NCBI GenBank assembly: GCA_937127435.1
Contig: CAKZLZ010000162.1
Span: forward strand, 1 to 36,464
Length of the DNA stretch: 36,464 nucleotides
DNA from: an uncultured Verrucomicrobiota bacterium
GTDB taxonomy: Bacteria > Verrucomicrobiota > Kiritimatiellia > SS1-B-03-39 > UBA6053
Direction of reading: 5' to 3'
Positions 26,009-33,970 of this stretch are shown here, piece by piece (position 1 is the stretch's first letter; the number at the start of each line of letters is the position of its first letter). The notes beneath the pieces were generated by a model. That model was not told the origin of the DNA, ran no database searches, and saw only the letters and a program-made list of their open reading frames with translations. Both the position numbers and the translations under genes were made by a program.

Positions 26009-27118
26009 TTAAGGTACCGGAACTTTTTTCAGGAGGGCATCCACAATGTCATAGCTGGTCATATTTTCCGCATCCGCTTCATAGGTCGTCAGAATCCGGT
26101 GTCCGAGAATTCCGGGTGCGACGGCTTTCACATCATCCGGAATCACGTAAGCTCGTCCTTGTAAGAAGGCTTGTGCGCGACAGGCGAGGGTCAGATTAAT
26201 GGTGGCCCGGGGAGAGGCGCCGTAGCGGATGAGTTCAGCCAGTTTTTTACTTACTTTGCCCGGATGCCGACTGGCGATCACCAGGTTCACGATGTATTGT
26301 TTTACCTGATCTGACAAATAAATCCATTCGACCAGTTGGCGGACGGTTTTGATTTGTTTGGGGGTAATCACAACTTCCAATTCCGATTTGGCTTTTTTGT
26401 TCGCGATGAATTCCAGAATTTGAAGTTCTTCTTCGGCCGTGGGGTAATCGATAAACACTTTCAGCATGAAACGGTCGACCTGCGCTTCGGGAAGGGGATA
26501 GGTTCCTTCCTGCTCCACCGGATTTTCTGTTGCCAATACCAAAAAGGGATCTTCCAGTTTGTAGGTCTGGTCTCCGAGGGTTACCTGGTGTTCCTGCATC
26601 GCTTCCAGCAGTGCACTTTGCACTTTGGGAGGACAACGGTTAATTTCGTCCGCCAACAGAATGTTGCAAAAAATAGGGCCGAACTTGGTGGTGTATTCCT
26701 GGGTCCGCGGATTGTAAATCATGGTGCCCAGGACGTCGGCGGGTAAAAGATCCGGCGTGAACTGTACACGTTGAAATTTTGCGGCAATACACGAGGCCAG
26801 TGCATTCACAGTTGCGGTTTTGGCCAAACCGGGAACACCTTCAAGCAATACGTGGGAGTTGGTAAGCAATCCAATCAACAGACTGTCGATCAGGTTGTGC
26901 TGTCCCACAATGGCTTGTGCGATTTCGTCACGTACGCGCTGAATGCGGGGGGAAACCTCATCAATCTGCGGTTGCAGTTCCGCAATGTATTCAGCGGCTT
27001 CTTCCGGGAAAAAGGGGGTGTCCAAATCTTCACCCGCATAGGGGTCGGTGTGTGGATCTTCTTCGACGCGAAGAACGTCGCTCATACGTTGGGTTGTCCC
27101 GGATCGTGACTCATTCAT
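26009..27118 (-). CDS. moxR: MoxR-family AAA+ ATPase (Bat operon 2)
   Basis: This 369-residue ATPase has Walker A GVPGLAKT (94-101), Walker B LLADEIN (about 154-160), sensor-1 ATENP and YPLPEAQVDRF. The start at 27118 is supported by GAGG 7 bp upstream. Compared with the operon 1 MoxR it has an acidic, Pro/Asp-rich N-terminal extension of about 32 residues before the ATPase core. The core is strongly similar (VLLEG-PGLAK, QFTPDLLPAD, LADEINR-P-KVQSALLE), while the ends differ. It heads a six-gene operon running to 20693. Confidence 0.95.
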   Translation of the reverse strand: MNESRSGTTQRMSDVLRVEEDPHTDPYAGEDLDTPFFPEEAAEYIAELQPQIDEVSPRIQRVRDEIAQAIVGQHNLIDSLLIGLLTNSHVLLEGVPGLAKTATVNALASCIAAKFQRVQFTPDLLPADVLGTMIYNPRTQEYTTKFGPIFCNILLADEINRCPPKVQSALLEAMQEHQVTLGDQTYKLEDPFLVLATENPVEQEGTYPLPEAQVDRFMLKVFIDYPTAEEELQILEFIANKKAKSELEVVITPKQIKTVRQLVEWIYLSDQVKQYIVNLVIASRHPGKVSKKLAELIRYGASPRATINLTLACRAQAFLQGRAYVIPDDVKAVAPGILGHRILTTYEADAENMTSYDIVDALLKKVPVP

Positions 27119-27283
27119 ATGGTTTCCTCATTAAAACTATTCAGACAAAAAATTATTCATGCATCAAAGCATAGATTCAGGCAATGATAGAATGATTGTT
27201 GCATGATAAAAATTCAATATGCCAGAAAAAATTTCATGAGAGCCATAAAAAATATTTCGGCAATTTGTTTCTCCGGGGGATGC

Positions 27284-28402
27284 TTATGGACAAAGAGTGA
27301 AATGACTCTGAACAACCACGGATCCGTTCACCAGCAGCTCCACCTGATGGACTCCCGGATATAGCGCACGGATGCTGGTGATTTTCATTGCGTGTTTTTT
27401 CTGTAGGCAAATTGTTTTGTTCGATGGAAGTTCAAGCGTGGTCCATTTAAAGACTTTGCGGCCGGTTTTTCCCTTTTGGCGAACATAGGTAACCGCGTAA
27501 TCTATCAGCAGTTTTTGAGAGTGCCGGTGTTGGTTGTGAAGTTCTATTTCCAAACGGGTGTTTTCCCCAATGCTGATCTTGGGGGGGCTAAGCTTCAGTT
27601 TGCAGTGGAGATGTTTTACCGGCGTATAGCCGATCAGAGCCAATGCATCCGGGTGGCCCTCTTTGATCAGAGTTCTTAATCCGTGACGAACGATCCATTT
27701 TCGGTTTGCAGATCCTTTGTGCATCCATTCTTTACAGCGGGCGACGACCCGGTCCGGATGATTTTTCGAAATGTCATTCAGATGATTGGCCACGGATTTT
27801 TGTACATAGCGTTCTGGATCATCTTTAAGCGCCTCGAGAATCGGCCAAACCGGGTCTGGATCTTCCACCAAGGCGGTGAGTTTCTTTCCCCAGGGGAGCA
27901 GGGGACGCGTCCCTTCACTACACCAGCGCCGCACGTGGGGACTGGAATGCTGGGTCAGCTGTAAGAGTCGCGCGATGGTTTGGTCCTGGTACGCCTCCAC
28001 AAAAGGCCGGACCGCAAATTCGGAGGAGAAACGCTGTGTCAATTCGATCATGGCGGTCATGGCCGTTTCAAAGTGGGGGAGGCCGTAGTCCGCAATAAAC
28101 TTACCCACGGGCCGCTGCAACCACCCATCGGTCACCTGATCCGTATCCGGCAGGATTTCGGGCAGACTTAAAGTGAGAATTTCCAAGGCCCGGTTTTTAT
28201 CGGCAGGAAGATGATCCGCCATGGATTGGGAGAATTGATGTACCCGCGCATTCATTTCCAGCTTTTCCAGCCCTTTAGACGCTTGTTTTATAAAGCTTTT
28301 TTGGTCAAATCCGGGGGCTGCTGCGCCAATTTGTTGGGCCAACCTTTGTGCGGCCTCCTGATCAAACCAGTCTTTAAATTTCTTTTTTTCTGCTTGGGCC
28401 AT
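27284..28402 (-). CDS. alkC: AlkC-type DNA alkylation-repair glycosylase with C-terminal Ig-like domain
   Basis: The first ~255 residues of this 372-residue protein are HEAT-like helical repeats with AlkC-typical blocks: GFDQKSFIKQASKGLEKLEM near the start, VRRWCSEGTRPLLPWG, and VQKSVANHLNDISKNHPD. Residues of about 262-372 are beta-rich (LKLSPPKISIGENTRLEIEL, then YPGVHQVELLVNG) and fit the Ig-like domain known in some AlkC proteins, which helps grip DNA. AlkC excises 3-methyladenine and 3-methylcytosine. It lies upstream of Bat operon 2 in the same direction but is separated from it by 165 bp and is probably expressed on its own. It is divergent from the transposase-like gene. Confidence 0.87.
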   Translation of the reverse strand: MAQAEKKKFKDWFDQEAAQRLAQQIGAAAPGFDQKSFIKQASKGLEKLEMNARVHQFSQSMADHLPADKNRALEILTLSLPEILPDTDQVTDGWLQRPVGKFIADYGLPHFETAMTAMIELTQRFSSEFAVRPFVEAYQDQTIARLLQLTQHSSPHVRRWCSEGTRPLLPWGKKLTALVEDPDPVWPILEALKDDPERYVQKSVANHLNDISKNHPDRVVARCKEWMHKGSANRKWIVRHGLRTLIKEGHPDALALIGYTPVKHLHCKLKLSPPKISIGENTRLEIELHNQHRHSQKLLIDYAVTYVRQKGKTGRKVFKWTTLELPSNKTICLQKKHAMKITSIRALYPGVHQVELLVNGSVVVQSHFTLCP

Positions 28403-28503
28403 AGGGTTTTCCTTTAGGAAGAGCTTCTTTTGTATTCCGGTTAGAGGAGAGCGCCAGATGAAAATGTTTCTTTTCCATTTGGAATTCTGAAATTTCGGCC
28501 CTA

Positions 28504-28516
28504 AAGGGAAGCCCTT
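28504..28516 (+). promoter_or_regulatory. Small hairpin over the ribosome-binding site of the Y1-like gene
   Basis: AAGGG (28504-28508) and CCCTT (28512-28516) flank three bases and can pair directly before the ATG at 28517. The AAGGG arm is the best Shine-Dalgarno candidate. If it forms, translation would be reduced, as known for IS200-type transposase mRNAs. The stem is short and the loop is only three bases. Confidence 0.3.
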
Positions 28517-29518
28517 ATGGCGAGACCTTACCGATTAAAATTTGAAAATGCCTGTTATCTGGTCACTCTGAACGGAGTGGATGGATTGGGATTGTTTGTG
28601 GAAAAAACCGATGCAACGCATTTTGTGGATCTTCTGGATCTCATTGCGCGTAAACATCAGGTGATTCTCCACGCCTATGCATTGGCGGAGAACAGTGCCG
28701 CACTTGTATTGGAAACCCCCATGGCCAATATGAGCTTGTATTTACAAGGGGTTCAAACGGCTTTTGCCCGCCATATCCGCCAGTATTATGTGCAAAGTGG
28801 CGCGATCATGAAAGACCGTTACCGTGCAAAGCTGATTGAAAAAAGCGAAGTCCTTGCCGAAACGTGTGAATGGGTTCACAGTTTTCCTGTCCGCGAGTCC
28901 AGCAAAAACATGACTCCGGCTTCCCGGCTGAAAATGCTCAAAACCTATCCTTTTTCAAGTTATCGGTTCACCATTGGCGAAGTCGAGCAGGGGATCACGA
29001 GCCCCGAAGAGTTGTTACGGGCCTATGGATCTCCGGTCAAAAACCGCGCGGCCAAACATACCCAGGCAACTGAAAGCCTTTTGGTCAATGGAACGGAAGC
29101 CTGGAATCAAAAAGCCAAGTCTTCCACCATTGCGATCGGATCAGAGGCTTTTGTTCAGGAAATGGAACAGAAACACAAAGCTCTGGTGGCGGGAAAACGC
29201 GTTAAGGGACTTCGTCAATACGGCAAAAAGACCCAGGGGATCTCCCGGAACAAAGTGGTTGAACAAGTCGCCAAAGCTTTCTCTGTCCAAAAACAAGAGT
29301 TTTTTGTTCAACAGCATTCCAGCATTTTGCGCCCGGTCATTTCGGCATTTCTTTATCAGTATGCGGCCATGACCCAGAAGGAAATTGCTGTTTTTCTTGG
29401 ATTGGGATCTGCCGCCGCTGTCAGTCTGCAGATTAAGCGTTTGTTAACCTTAAGAGCTGAAGACCCCGAGTTGGATAAAAAGTGCAAGAAACTTGAAAAA
29501 AGCTTTGCCCGCAGCTGA
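28517..29518 (+). CDS. REP-type (Y1/IS200-like) transposase relative lacking all catalytic residues, with DnaA-IV-like C-terminus
   Basis: This 333-residue protein begins MARPYRLKFENACYLVTLNG, the standard start of REP-associated tyrosine transposases. It follows the family without gaps through residue 104. Where the family has NHYHLLVETP it reads NSAALVLETP (59-68), so both HUH histidines are replaced (Ser60, Ala62). The catalytic tyrosine position is Phe83. GAIMKDRYRAKLIEK and PFSSYR fit the family. Residues of about 245-310 (KVVEQVAKAF, MTQKEIAVFLG, AAVSLQIKRL) resemble the DnaA domain IV helix-turn-helix found in some members. The frame is intact, so this is probably a conserved DNA-binding protein and not a decaying pseudogene; that is inference. 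Confidence 0.82.
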   Translation: MARPYRLKFENACYLVTLNGVDGLGLFVEKTDATHFVDLLDLIARKHQVILHAYALAENSAALVLETPMANMSLYLQGVQTAFARHIRQYYVQSGAIMKDRYRAKLIEKSEVLAETCEWVHSFPVRESSKNMTPASRLKMLKTYPFSSYRFTIGEVEQGITSPEELLRAYGSPVKNRAAKHTQATESLLVNGTEAWNQKAKSSTIAIGSEAFVQEMEQKHKALVAGKRVKGLRQYGKKTQGISRNKVVEQVAKAFSVQKQEFFVQQHSSILRPVISAFLYQYAAMTQKEIAVFLGLGSAAAVSLQIKRLLTLRAEDPELDKKCKKLEKSFARS

Positions 29519-29551
29519 TGACCTTGCTCTAATCTGAAAAATCATTTTTTC

Positions 29552-30001
29552 ATGAATATCCGCAAAGTCATTTCTAAAGAATCCGTATGCGTCTCGCTGA
29601 AAGCCAGAGACAAGCAGGGGATCATTGAGGAATTGCTGGATTTGATTGTCCGCACCGGAAAGGTGGATGATCGAAAAGCGGTGCTGAAAGCCATTTTGGA
29701 ACGCGAAAAGAAAATGTCCACCGGCATGCACCATGGTTTGGCCATTCCCCATGGGAAAACCGATACCGTGGATACCTTGCTGGGAGCGGTGGGCATTGTT
29801 CCTGACGGAGTTGACTTTGATTCTCAGGATGGAGAACCCACCCGGATATTTATTCTCACCGTCTCCCCGATCAACCGTTCCGGGCCCCATATTCAATTTT
29901 TAGCTGAAATCAGCCGGATGATGAACCGCCAGGATATCCGAAATGAGTTGCTGGCGGCGAGCGATGAAGACGAAATGTATACGATTTTGACGGGCCGCTA
30001 A
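29552..30001 (+). CDS. PTS EIIA domain protein (PtsN/fructose type)
   Basis: This 149-residue protein is a single EIIA domain. The phosphorylation site is His67 in HGLAIPHGKT. KARDKQGIIEELLDLIV and the C-terminal FLAEISRMMNRQDIRNELL segment are typical of the fructose/nitrogen EIIA family. No EIIB, EIIC, HPr or EI gene is nearby, so a regulatory role is more likely than sugar transport. It lies 33 bp after the Y1-like gene and 65 bp before tolQ, all in the same direction; co-transcription with either is possible. The product is cytoplasmic. Confidence 0.9.
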   Translation: MNIRKVISKESVCVSLKARDKQGIIEELLDLIVRTGKVDDRKAVLKAILEREKKMSTGMHHGLAIPHGKTDTVDTLLGAVGIVPDGVDFDSQDGEPTRIFILTVSPINRSGPHIQFLAEISRMMNRQDIRNELLAASDEDEMYTILTGR

Positions 30002-30066
30002 AAAAAGCGGATTGAAAAAGCGGCTTGCCCTTGACCGCTACCGTATCGGTATGAAAAGAGAGAGGC

Positions 30067-30816
30067 ATGTTGTACCCCTTTCTGAATTCATTTTCTGTTT
30101 TTTCCCCACCGTTGGCTCTCGTGGAAAGTTTCACCAAATCCAGTTTGGTGGGGCAAGCCGTCGTGGTGACCTTGCTTCTCTGCTCCGTATTGTCCTGGAC
30201 GGCAATGTGGTTTAAGTTCAAAACTTTTCATCATACCACCACGCAAAACAACCGTTTTTTGGCGGCTTTCCGCAAGGAAAGTCATCCTTTAGCCCTTTTA
30301 ATTAAAGAAAAAACCTATCCGGACAGCCCGTCTTTCCGTCTTTATTTGCGCAGCTGCATGACGGCAGCCCGGACCTTGGGAATCAAGGAGTCTGATATCG
30401 GAGATTTATTAAGTGGAAACCATTCCCACAAGGTTTTGACCTCTTCCCAATTGCAAATTATCCGGGAGTCCGCGGAACGGGAATTGGCCGATCAAATTCT
30501 CTATATGGAAAAAGATTTATCCATTTTGGCCACCACCACCACGATCGCCCCGTTTTTAGGATTGTTGGGAACCGTGTGGGGGGTGATGGATGCTTTTAAT
30601 GGGATGGCGGTGACCGGCGCGCCTACGCTGAGCACAGTGGCCCCGGGGATTTCCGCAGCGCTATTGACCACGGTGGTGGGGCTGTTGGTCGCAATTCCAA
30701 CCGTGATCGGATACAATCAGTTGACCGTGATTCTGCGGAATGAAACTGTGGGCATGGATAATTTTGTGCAGGAACTAGTCGGAGAACTTCATCACGCCTA
30801 CGTGCGGGAAGACTGA
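30067..30816 (+). CDS. tolQ: TolQ/ExbB/MotA-type proton channel protein
   Basis: This 249-residue inner-membrane protein has one N-terminal helix (about residues 30-47) and two helices in the C-terminal half. Between these lies the conserved ATTTTIAPFLGLLGTVWGVM segment, followed by ISAALLTTVVGLLVAIP. With TolR it forms the proton-driven motor that energises TolA/TonB. It is the first of five consecutive genes (tolQ, tolR, tolA/tonB-like, tolB, pal). The next gene begins 2 bp after the stop. The neighbouring genes favour TolQ over ExbB. Confidence 0.92.
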   Translation: MLYPFLNSFSVFSPPLALVESFTKSSLVGQAVVVTLLLCSVLSWTAMWFKFKTFHHTTTQNNRFLAAFRKESHPLALLIKEKTYPDSPSFRLYLRSCMTAARTLGIKESDIGDLLSGNHSHKVLTSSQLQIIRESAERELADQILYMEKDLSILATTTTIAPFLGLLGTVWGVMDAFNGMAVTGAPTLSTVAPGISAALLTTVVGLLVAIPTVIGYNQLTVILRNETVGMDNFVQELVGELHHAYVRED

Positions 30817-30818
30817 TT

Positions 30819-31241
30819 ATGGCGCGTAAAACCACATTGCAGAATACCCAAATCATCGGTGAGATTAATCTCACCCCGCTGATGGATTTGACTTTTATTC
30901 TGTTGATCACCTTTATCATTACGTTTCCTTTGCTGGAATCCGGACTGCCGGTTTCTTTGCCCAAGGCACAGGGCACGCCTATTGAAGATCAGGATACTGT
31001 GGCCATCACGGTGAATGTGGATGGCAAATGGTTTTTTGATAAACGGGAAGTGAGCCGGGACCAGTTTGTCAGTGAAATCAAATTCTTAAAAGAAAGCCGC
31101 CCGGACGCAGTGGTGTTGTTGCGGGGAGATGAAGGGTTGGCTTACGGCAAACTCATTGAAATCATGCAGGTACTTAAAGAAAACGGCATTCAGAAAATTA
31201 GTCTGGTCACCCAGACCGGAGATGCTTCGGGAGGCGCATGA
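30819..31241 (+). CDS. tolR: TolR/ExbD-type motor protein
   Basis: This 140-residue protein has a short cytoplasmic start, one helix with the family motif EINLTPLMDLTFILLITFII (the Asp is the proton-carrying residue), then a periplasmic domain of about 95 residues with DGKWFFDKREVS and VVLLRGDEGLAYG. It works with TolQ in the inner membrane. The stop overlaps the next gene's start by 4 bp (ATGA, 31238-31241). It ends in a short Gly/Ala/Ser tail. Confidence 0.93.
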   Translation: MARKTTLQNTQIIGEINLTPLMDLTFILLITFIITFPLLESGLPVSLPKAQGTPIEDQDTVAITVNVDGKWFFDKREVSRDQFVSEIKFLKESRPDAVVLLRGDEGLAYGKLIEIMQVLKENGIQKISLVTQTGDASGGA

Positions 31242-32053
31242 CCCGTTTTCAAGTATTTGTCAGAGTGGTGGCTTTTCATGCCCTCATCCTGGGCCTGATT
31301 GTCATCCTGCCCTTGCTCAAGGGTTGTGAATGGTTTCCGAAGAAGGAACAAATTATCACTGTGGATCTGGGGTCACTTCCTTTGCCGCCCCCGCCGGATG
31401 AGGCGCAGGAAGATCCTCCGGAGGAGGACGAGCCGGAGGACCTGATCAGCGAAGCCACCCCGGTACCGAAACCCACGGCCACGCCGCCTCCGGCCGCGAC
31501 CGCCACTCCGGTTCCGACGATGACGCCCATGCCGGAAGCGACCCCGGTTCCGACGGCGACCCCGCGTCCGCAACCCACACCCACCCCTGAATGGAAGGCG
31601 ACCACCGCGGAGGAAATTGAAGAACGTATTCGAAACATGCAACAGGACATCGATCCGCCGGTGGCTGCACCCACCATGAGCCCCCAGCAAATTCAGGACA
31701 TGATTTCCCAAGGCTTGCCCGCGGGAGGAACCGGGGCAGGGGTGGCCGCAGGAAATCCCGGAGCCGGGGTGAACCTGGGCGGGGTGGATGCTGAAGTGCA
31801 CAAGCGCATGTTCAGTGCATGGGAACAACCGATTCATCTCAGTGCAAATGCGGGTTTGAAAGCTGTCGCCTCCGTGAACGTGCAAAAAAACGGGAACATC
31901 AGCAGCAGTCGGATTTTACGGTCATCCGGCAATATTGAGTTTGATGAATCGGTAAAACGGGCTTTGTCTGTAGTTAAGTTTGCCAAACCTTTACCTCCCG
32001 ATTACAGTGGGAGTGTATACAACATCGAAATCACATTTGGCTTCTCTCAATAA
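31238..32053 (+). CDS. TolA/TonB-like energy transducer
   Basis: This 271-residue protein has one N-terminal helix (about residues 6-27). An acidic Pro-rich segment (PPPPDEAQEDPPEEDEPED) and a Thr/Pro/Ala-rich stretch with repeated ATPVP units (about residues 70-115) follow, forming a probable extended periplasm-spanning arm. The last ~90 residues (VHKRMFSAWEQP, LKAVASVNVQKNGNISS, FDESVKRAL) match the TonB/TolA C-terminal fold. It is placed exactly where tolA stands in Tol-Pal operons, but the Pro-rich arm is more TonB-like than the long alpha-helical TolA arm of enterobacteria. I therefore give no firm symbol. Confidence 0.83.
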   Translation: MTRFQVFVRVVAFHALILGLIVILPLLKGCEWFPKKEQIITVDLGSLPLPPPPDEAQEDPPEEDEPEDLISEATPVPKPTATPPPAATATPVPTMTPMPEATPVPTATPRPQPTPTPEWKATTAEEIEERIRNMQQDIDPPVAAPTMSPQQIQDMISQGLPAGGTGAGVAAGNPGAGVNLGGVDAEVHKRMFSAWEQPIHLSANAGLKAVASVNVQKNGNISSSRILRSSGNIEFDESVKRALSVVKFAKPLPPDYSGSVYNIEITFGFSQ

Positions 32054-32057
32054 GTTT

Positions 32058-33263
32058 ATGAAATCCATTTCTCTCCTCATTCTTTCCCTGTTTTTATCTG
32101 TTCCGGCCTTTCCGCAAGGAAGTGTTACCATTGTGAAACCGGGCTCTTCCGACAGCTCTTTTGATTTTTCTGGCTTTTCCGCCAGTGGTGGGGCTCCGGC
32201 GGAATTTTTCAATAGTCTACGCAAGAACCTCAGTTTGCCTTCCATGTTTAAAGAGGCCCCCCCCAGTTCGGCGGATTTCCGGGTGCTGGGTTCGGCAGTA
32301 CTGAAAGGAGACAAAGTGGATGTGACGGTGCAATTGGTGGATCGCGCCCAAGGTCAAAGACGTTATGGGAAACGATTTACCATCGATGCCGGCCAGACCG
32401 ACAGTCTCGCCCGGAAAGTCAGCGACGAAATTTATCAGGAACTGGCCCGGCGACCGGGATTCACCAGCAAACCGATTGTTTTGGTCGGTCAGCGACAGGG
32501 CGATGTCGCCAAAGATTTATACATTGTCTATCCGGATGGTGGCGGGATGATGCAGTTGACCCGTGACCGGGCGGCGGTGTTGGCGCCCCAGTGGGCTCCC
32601 GACGGGGCTTCCATTACTTATACCAGTTTCCGCAGTGGATTTCCGGATATTTATCAGCATCAACTGAGCCCGGCCAAACGCCGCAAACTTTCCAGTGCTT
32701 CCGGCATGAACAGTGGGGGGGCGATCTCTCCGGATGGGCAAAAAATGGCCTTGATCCTTTCCAAAGACGGAAAACCTGAACTGTATGTGAAAAATTTGCT
32801 CACCGGGGCAACCCTGCGCATGACCAACACACCCATGACCGCGAAATCCTCTCCCAGCTGGTCGCCGGATGGCCGACAGATTGTGTTTGTATCCGGTCAT
32901 CAAGGGATCCCCAATTTATATGTAATCAGTGCCAATGGCGGACAGCCCAAACGCATTACCCGGGGCGGCGGACAAAACCTGTCTCCCAAATGGGGAAAGA
33001 ACGGATTAATTGCTTATACCAGTCGACGGGGTGGATTGTTTCAGATTGCGATTATTGATCCGAATTCCGGAAAATCCTATTTTGTCAGTCCGCAGGATGC
33101 CGACTACGAAGACCCGAGTTGGGCGGCCGATGGATACCATTTGGTAGCCTCCAGAACGATTCGTGGTCAATCTTCGTTGTACTTGCTTGACATGCAGGGC
33201 AAAGGAGCCAAATCTCTATTGCAGGTGCAAGGAAACTGGTATATGCCTAACTGGCGTCCTTAA
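32058..33263 (+). CDS. tolB: TolB periplasmic beta-propeller protein
   Basis: The start at 32058 gives 401 residues and a signal peptide (MKSISLLILSLFLSVPAFPQ). An upstream in-frame start would overlap the previous gene and bury that signal. The N-terminal domain (about residues 20-140) is followed by WD40-like propeller repeats: QWAPDGASITYTS, GAISPDGQKMALILS, SPSWSPDGRQIVFVSG, SPKWGKNGLIAYTS and DPSWAADGYHLVAS. TolB binds Pal and takes part in outer-membrane constriction during division. It starts 4 bp after the TonB-like gene and is followed by pal after 55 bp. Confidence 0.93.
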   Translation: MKSISLLILSLFLSVPAFPQGSVTIVKPGSSDSSFDFSGFSASGGAPAEFFNSLRKNLSLPSMFKEAPPSSADFRVLGSAVLKGDKVDVTVQLVDRAQGQRRYGKRFTIDAGQTDSLARKVSDEIYQELARRPGFTSKPIVLVGQRQGDVAKDLYIVYPDGGGMMQLTRDRAAVLAPQWAPDGASITYTSFRSGFPDIYQHQLSPAKRRKLSSASGMNSGGAISPDGQKMALILSKDGKPELYVKNLLTGATLRMTNTPMTAKSSPSWSPDGRQIVFVSGHQGIPNLYVISANGGQPKRITRGGGQNLSPKWGKNGLIAYTSRRGGLFQIAIIDPNSGKSYFVSPQDADYEDPSWAADGYHLVASRTIRGQSSLYLLDMQGKGAKSLLQVQGNWYMPNWRP

Positions 33264-33318
33264 ACCCAAATTCGAATCCTTTTACTTTAAATAAAACTCA
33301 ATAACCGCATTCCATAAC

Positions 33319-33858
33319 ATGAAATTATTCTTACGTCTTCTCTCCCGTCTCTCTCTCGTTTCCCTGTTCCTCTTCCTCGCTGCCTGCGGAACGCCTGACC
33401 CGATCGATGAAATTGACCCCACTGGTTTGGGTGGATTTGAAGACGGCACGCAATTTGTAGAATGGGAAGATCCCAATGCCTTGCCCGGCAGCCGCAAAGG
33501 ATTTGAAGAAATGACGGCGGTAAACACTCCGCAATCTCCGGTATATTTTGCTTTTGACAGCTACACCGTGGCTCCCGGAGAAGTTGGGAAAATTCAGGAA
33601 ATTGCGTCTGCGCTATTGTCCAATCCCGCCCAAGGCGTGATTTTGCAAGGGCACACTGACGAACGTGGCAGCCGGGAATACAACCTCGCATTGGGTGAAC
33701 GCCGTGCCTTGGCTGTGCGTGAATTGCTTTTGACCATGGGTATCACTTCCGACCGGGTGCAAACCCTGAGTATGGGTGAAGAATCACCGGCCGTGGCCGG
33801 ATTTGATGAATCTGCCTGGTCCCTGAACCGTCGGGTTCAGTTCCAACTGATGCAGTAA
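33319..33858 (+). CDS. pal: Pal, peptidoglycan-associated OmpA-like lipoprotein
   Basis: This 179-residue protein has a lipoprotein signal ending in LAAC with Cys23 as the lipidated residue. The C-terminal OmpA-like domain begins at VYFAFDSYTV. It has the peptidoglycan-binding block GHTDERGSREYNLALGERRA and ends in SLNRRVQFQLM. Pal anchors the outer membrane to peptidoglycan and is the partner of TolB. It is the last gene of the Tol-Pal operon and is followed by a strong intrinsic terminator at 33882-33912. Confidence 0.95.
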   Translation: MKLFLRLLSRLSLVSLFLFLAACGTPDPIDEIDPTGLGGFEDGTQFVEWEDPNALPGSRKGFEEMTAVNTPQSPVYFAFDSYTVAPGEVGKIQEIASALLSNPAQGVILQGHTDERGSREYNLALGERRALAVRELLLTMGITSDRVQTLSMGEESPAVAGFDESAWSLNRRVQFQLMQ

Positions 33859-33861
33859 CAT

Positions 33862-33967
33862 AGACATTCTTGTCTGTGAAAGGGAAAGGCAACCGCCTTT
33901 CCCTCTTTTTTTGACTGTATTTTGAGGGAAGCGTCTAAACACTTCCCTATCACAGACAAGAATGTCT
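33862..33967. repeat. REPIN-like inverted pair of palindromic elements
   Basis: An 18-bp sequence at 33862-33879 and its exact reverse complement at 33950-33967 flank 70 bp between pal and umuC. Each arm is itself a hairpin: the right one reads CACAGACA-AGAA-TGTCTGTG (8-bp stem), the left one has a single mismatch. Two inverted palindromic units about 100 bp apart are the layout of REPIN elements, which are mobilised by REP-associated transposases. Only this pair was seen in the window. Confidence 0.6.
33882..33912 (+). terminator. Rho-independent terminator after pal
   Basis: GGGAAAGGC (33882-33890) pairs perfectly with GCCTTTCCC (33895-33903) across a four-base loop, followed by TCTTTTTTT. 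This is a 9-bp stem with a T-tract 24 bp after the pal stop. It lies inside the REPIN-like element. Confidence 0.88.
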
Positions 33968-33970
33968 GTG

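Noticed and set aside
2183..27118. Recent inverted duplication or assembly artefact explaining the two Bat operons
   Set aside because: The copies differ in length, termini and most non-motif residues, and nucleotide identity is visibly low outside conserved motifs.
29552..30001. A complete sugar PTS locus
   Set aside because: Only a lone EIIA domain is present, with no EIIB, EIIC, HPr or EI gene next to it.
31373..31885. Minus-strand Arg/Gly-rich open frame opposite the TonB-like gene
   Set aside because: It is a compositional shadow of the Pro/Thr-rich arm on the other strand.
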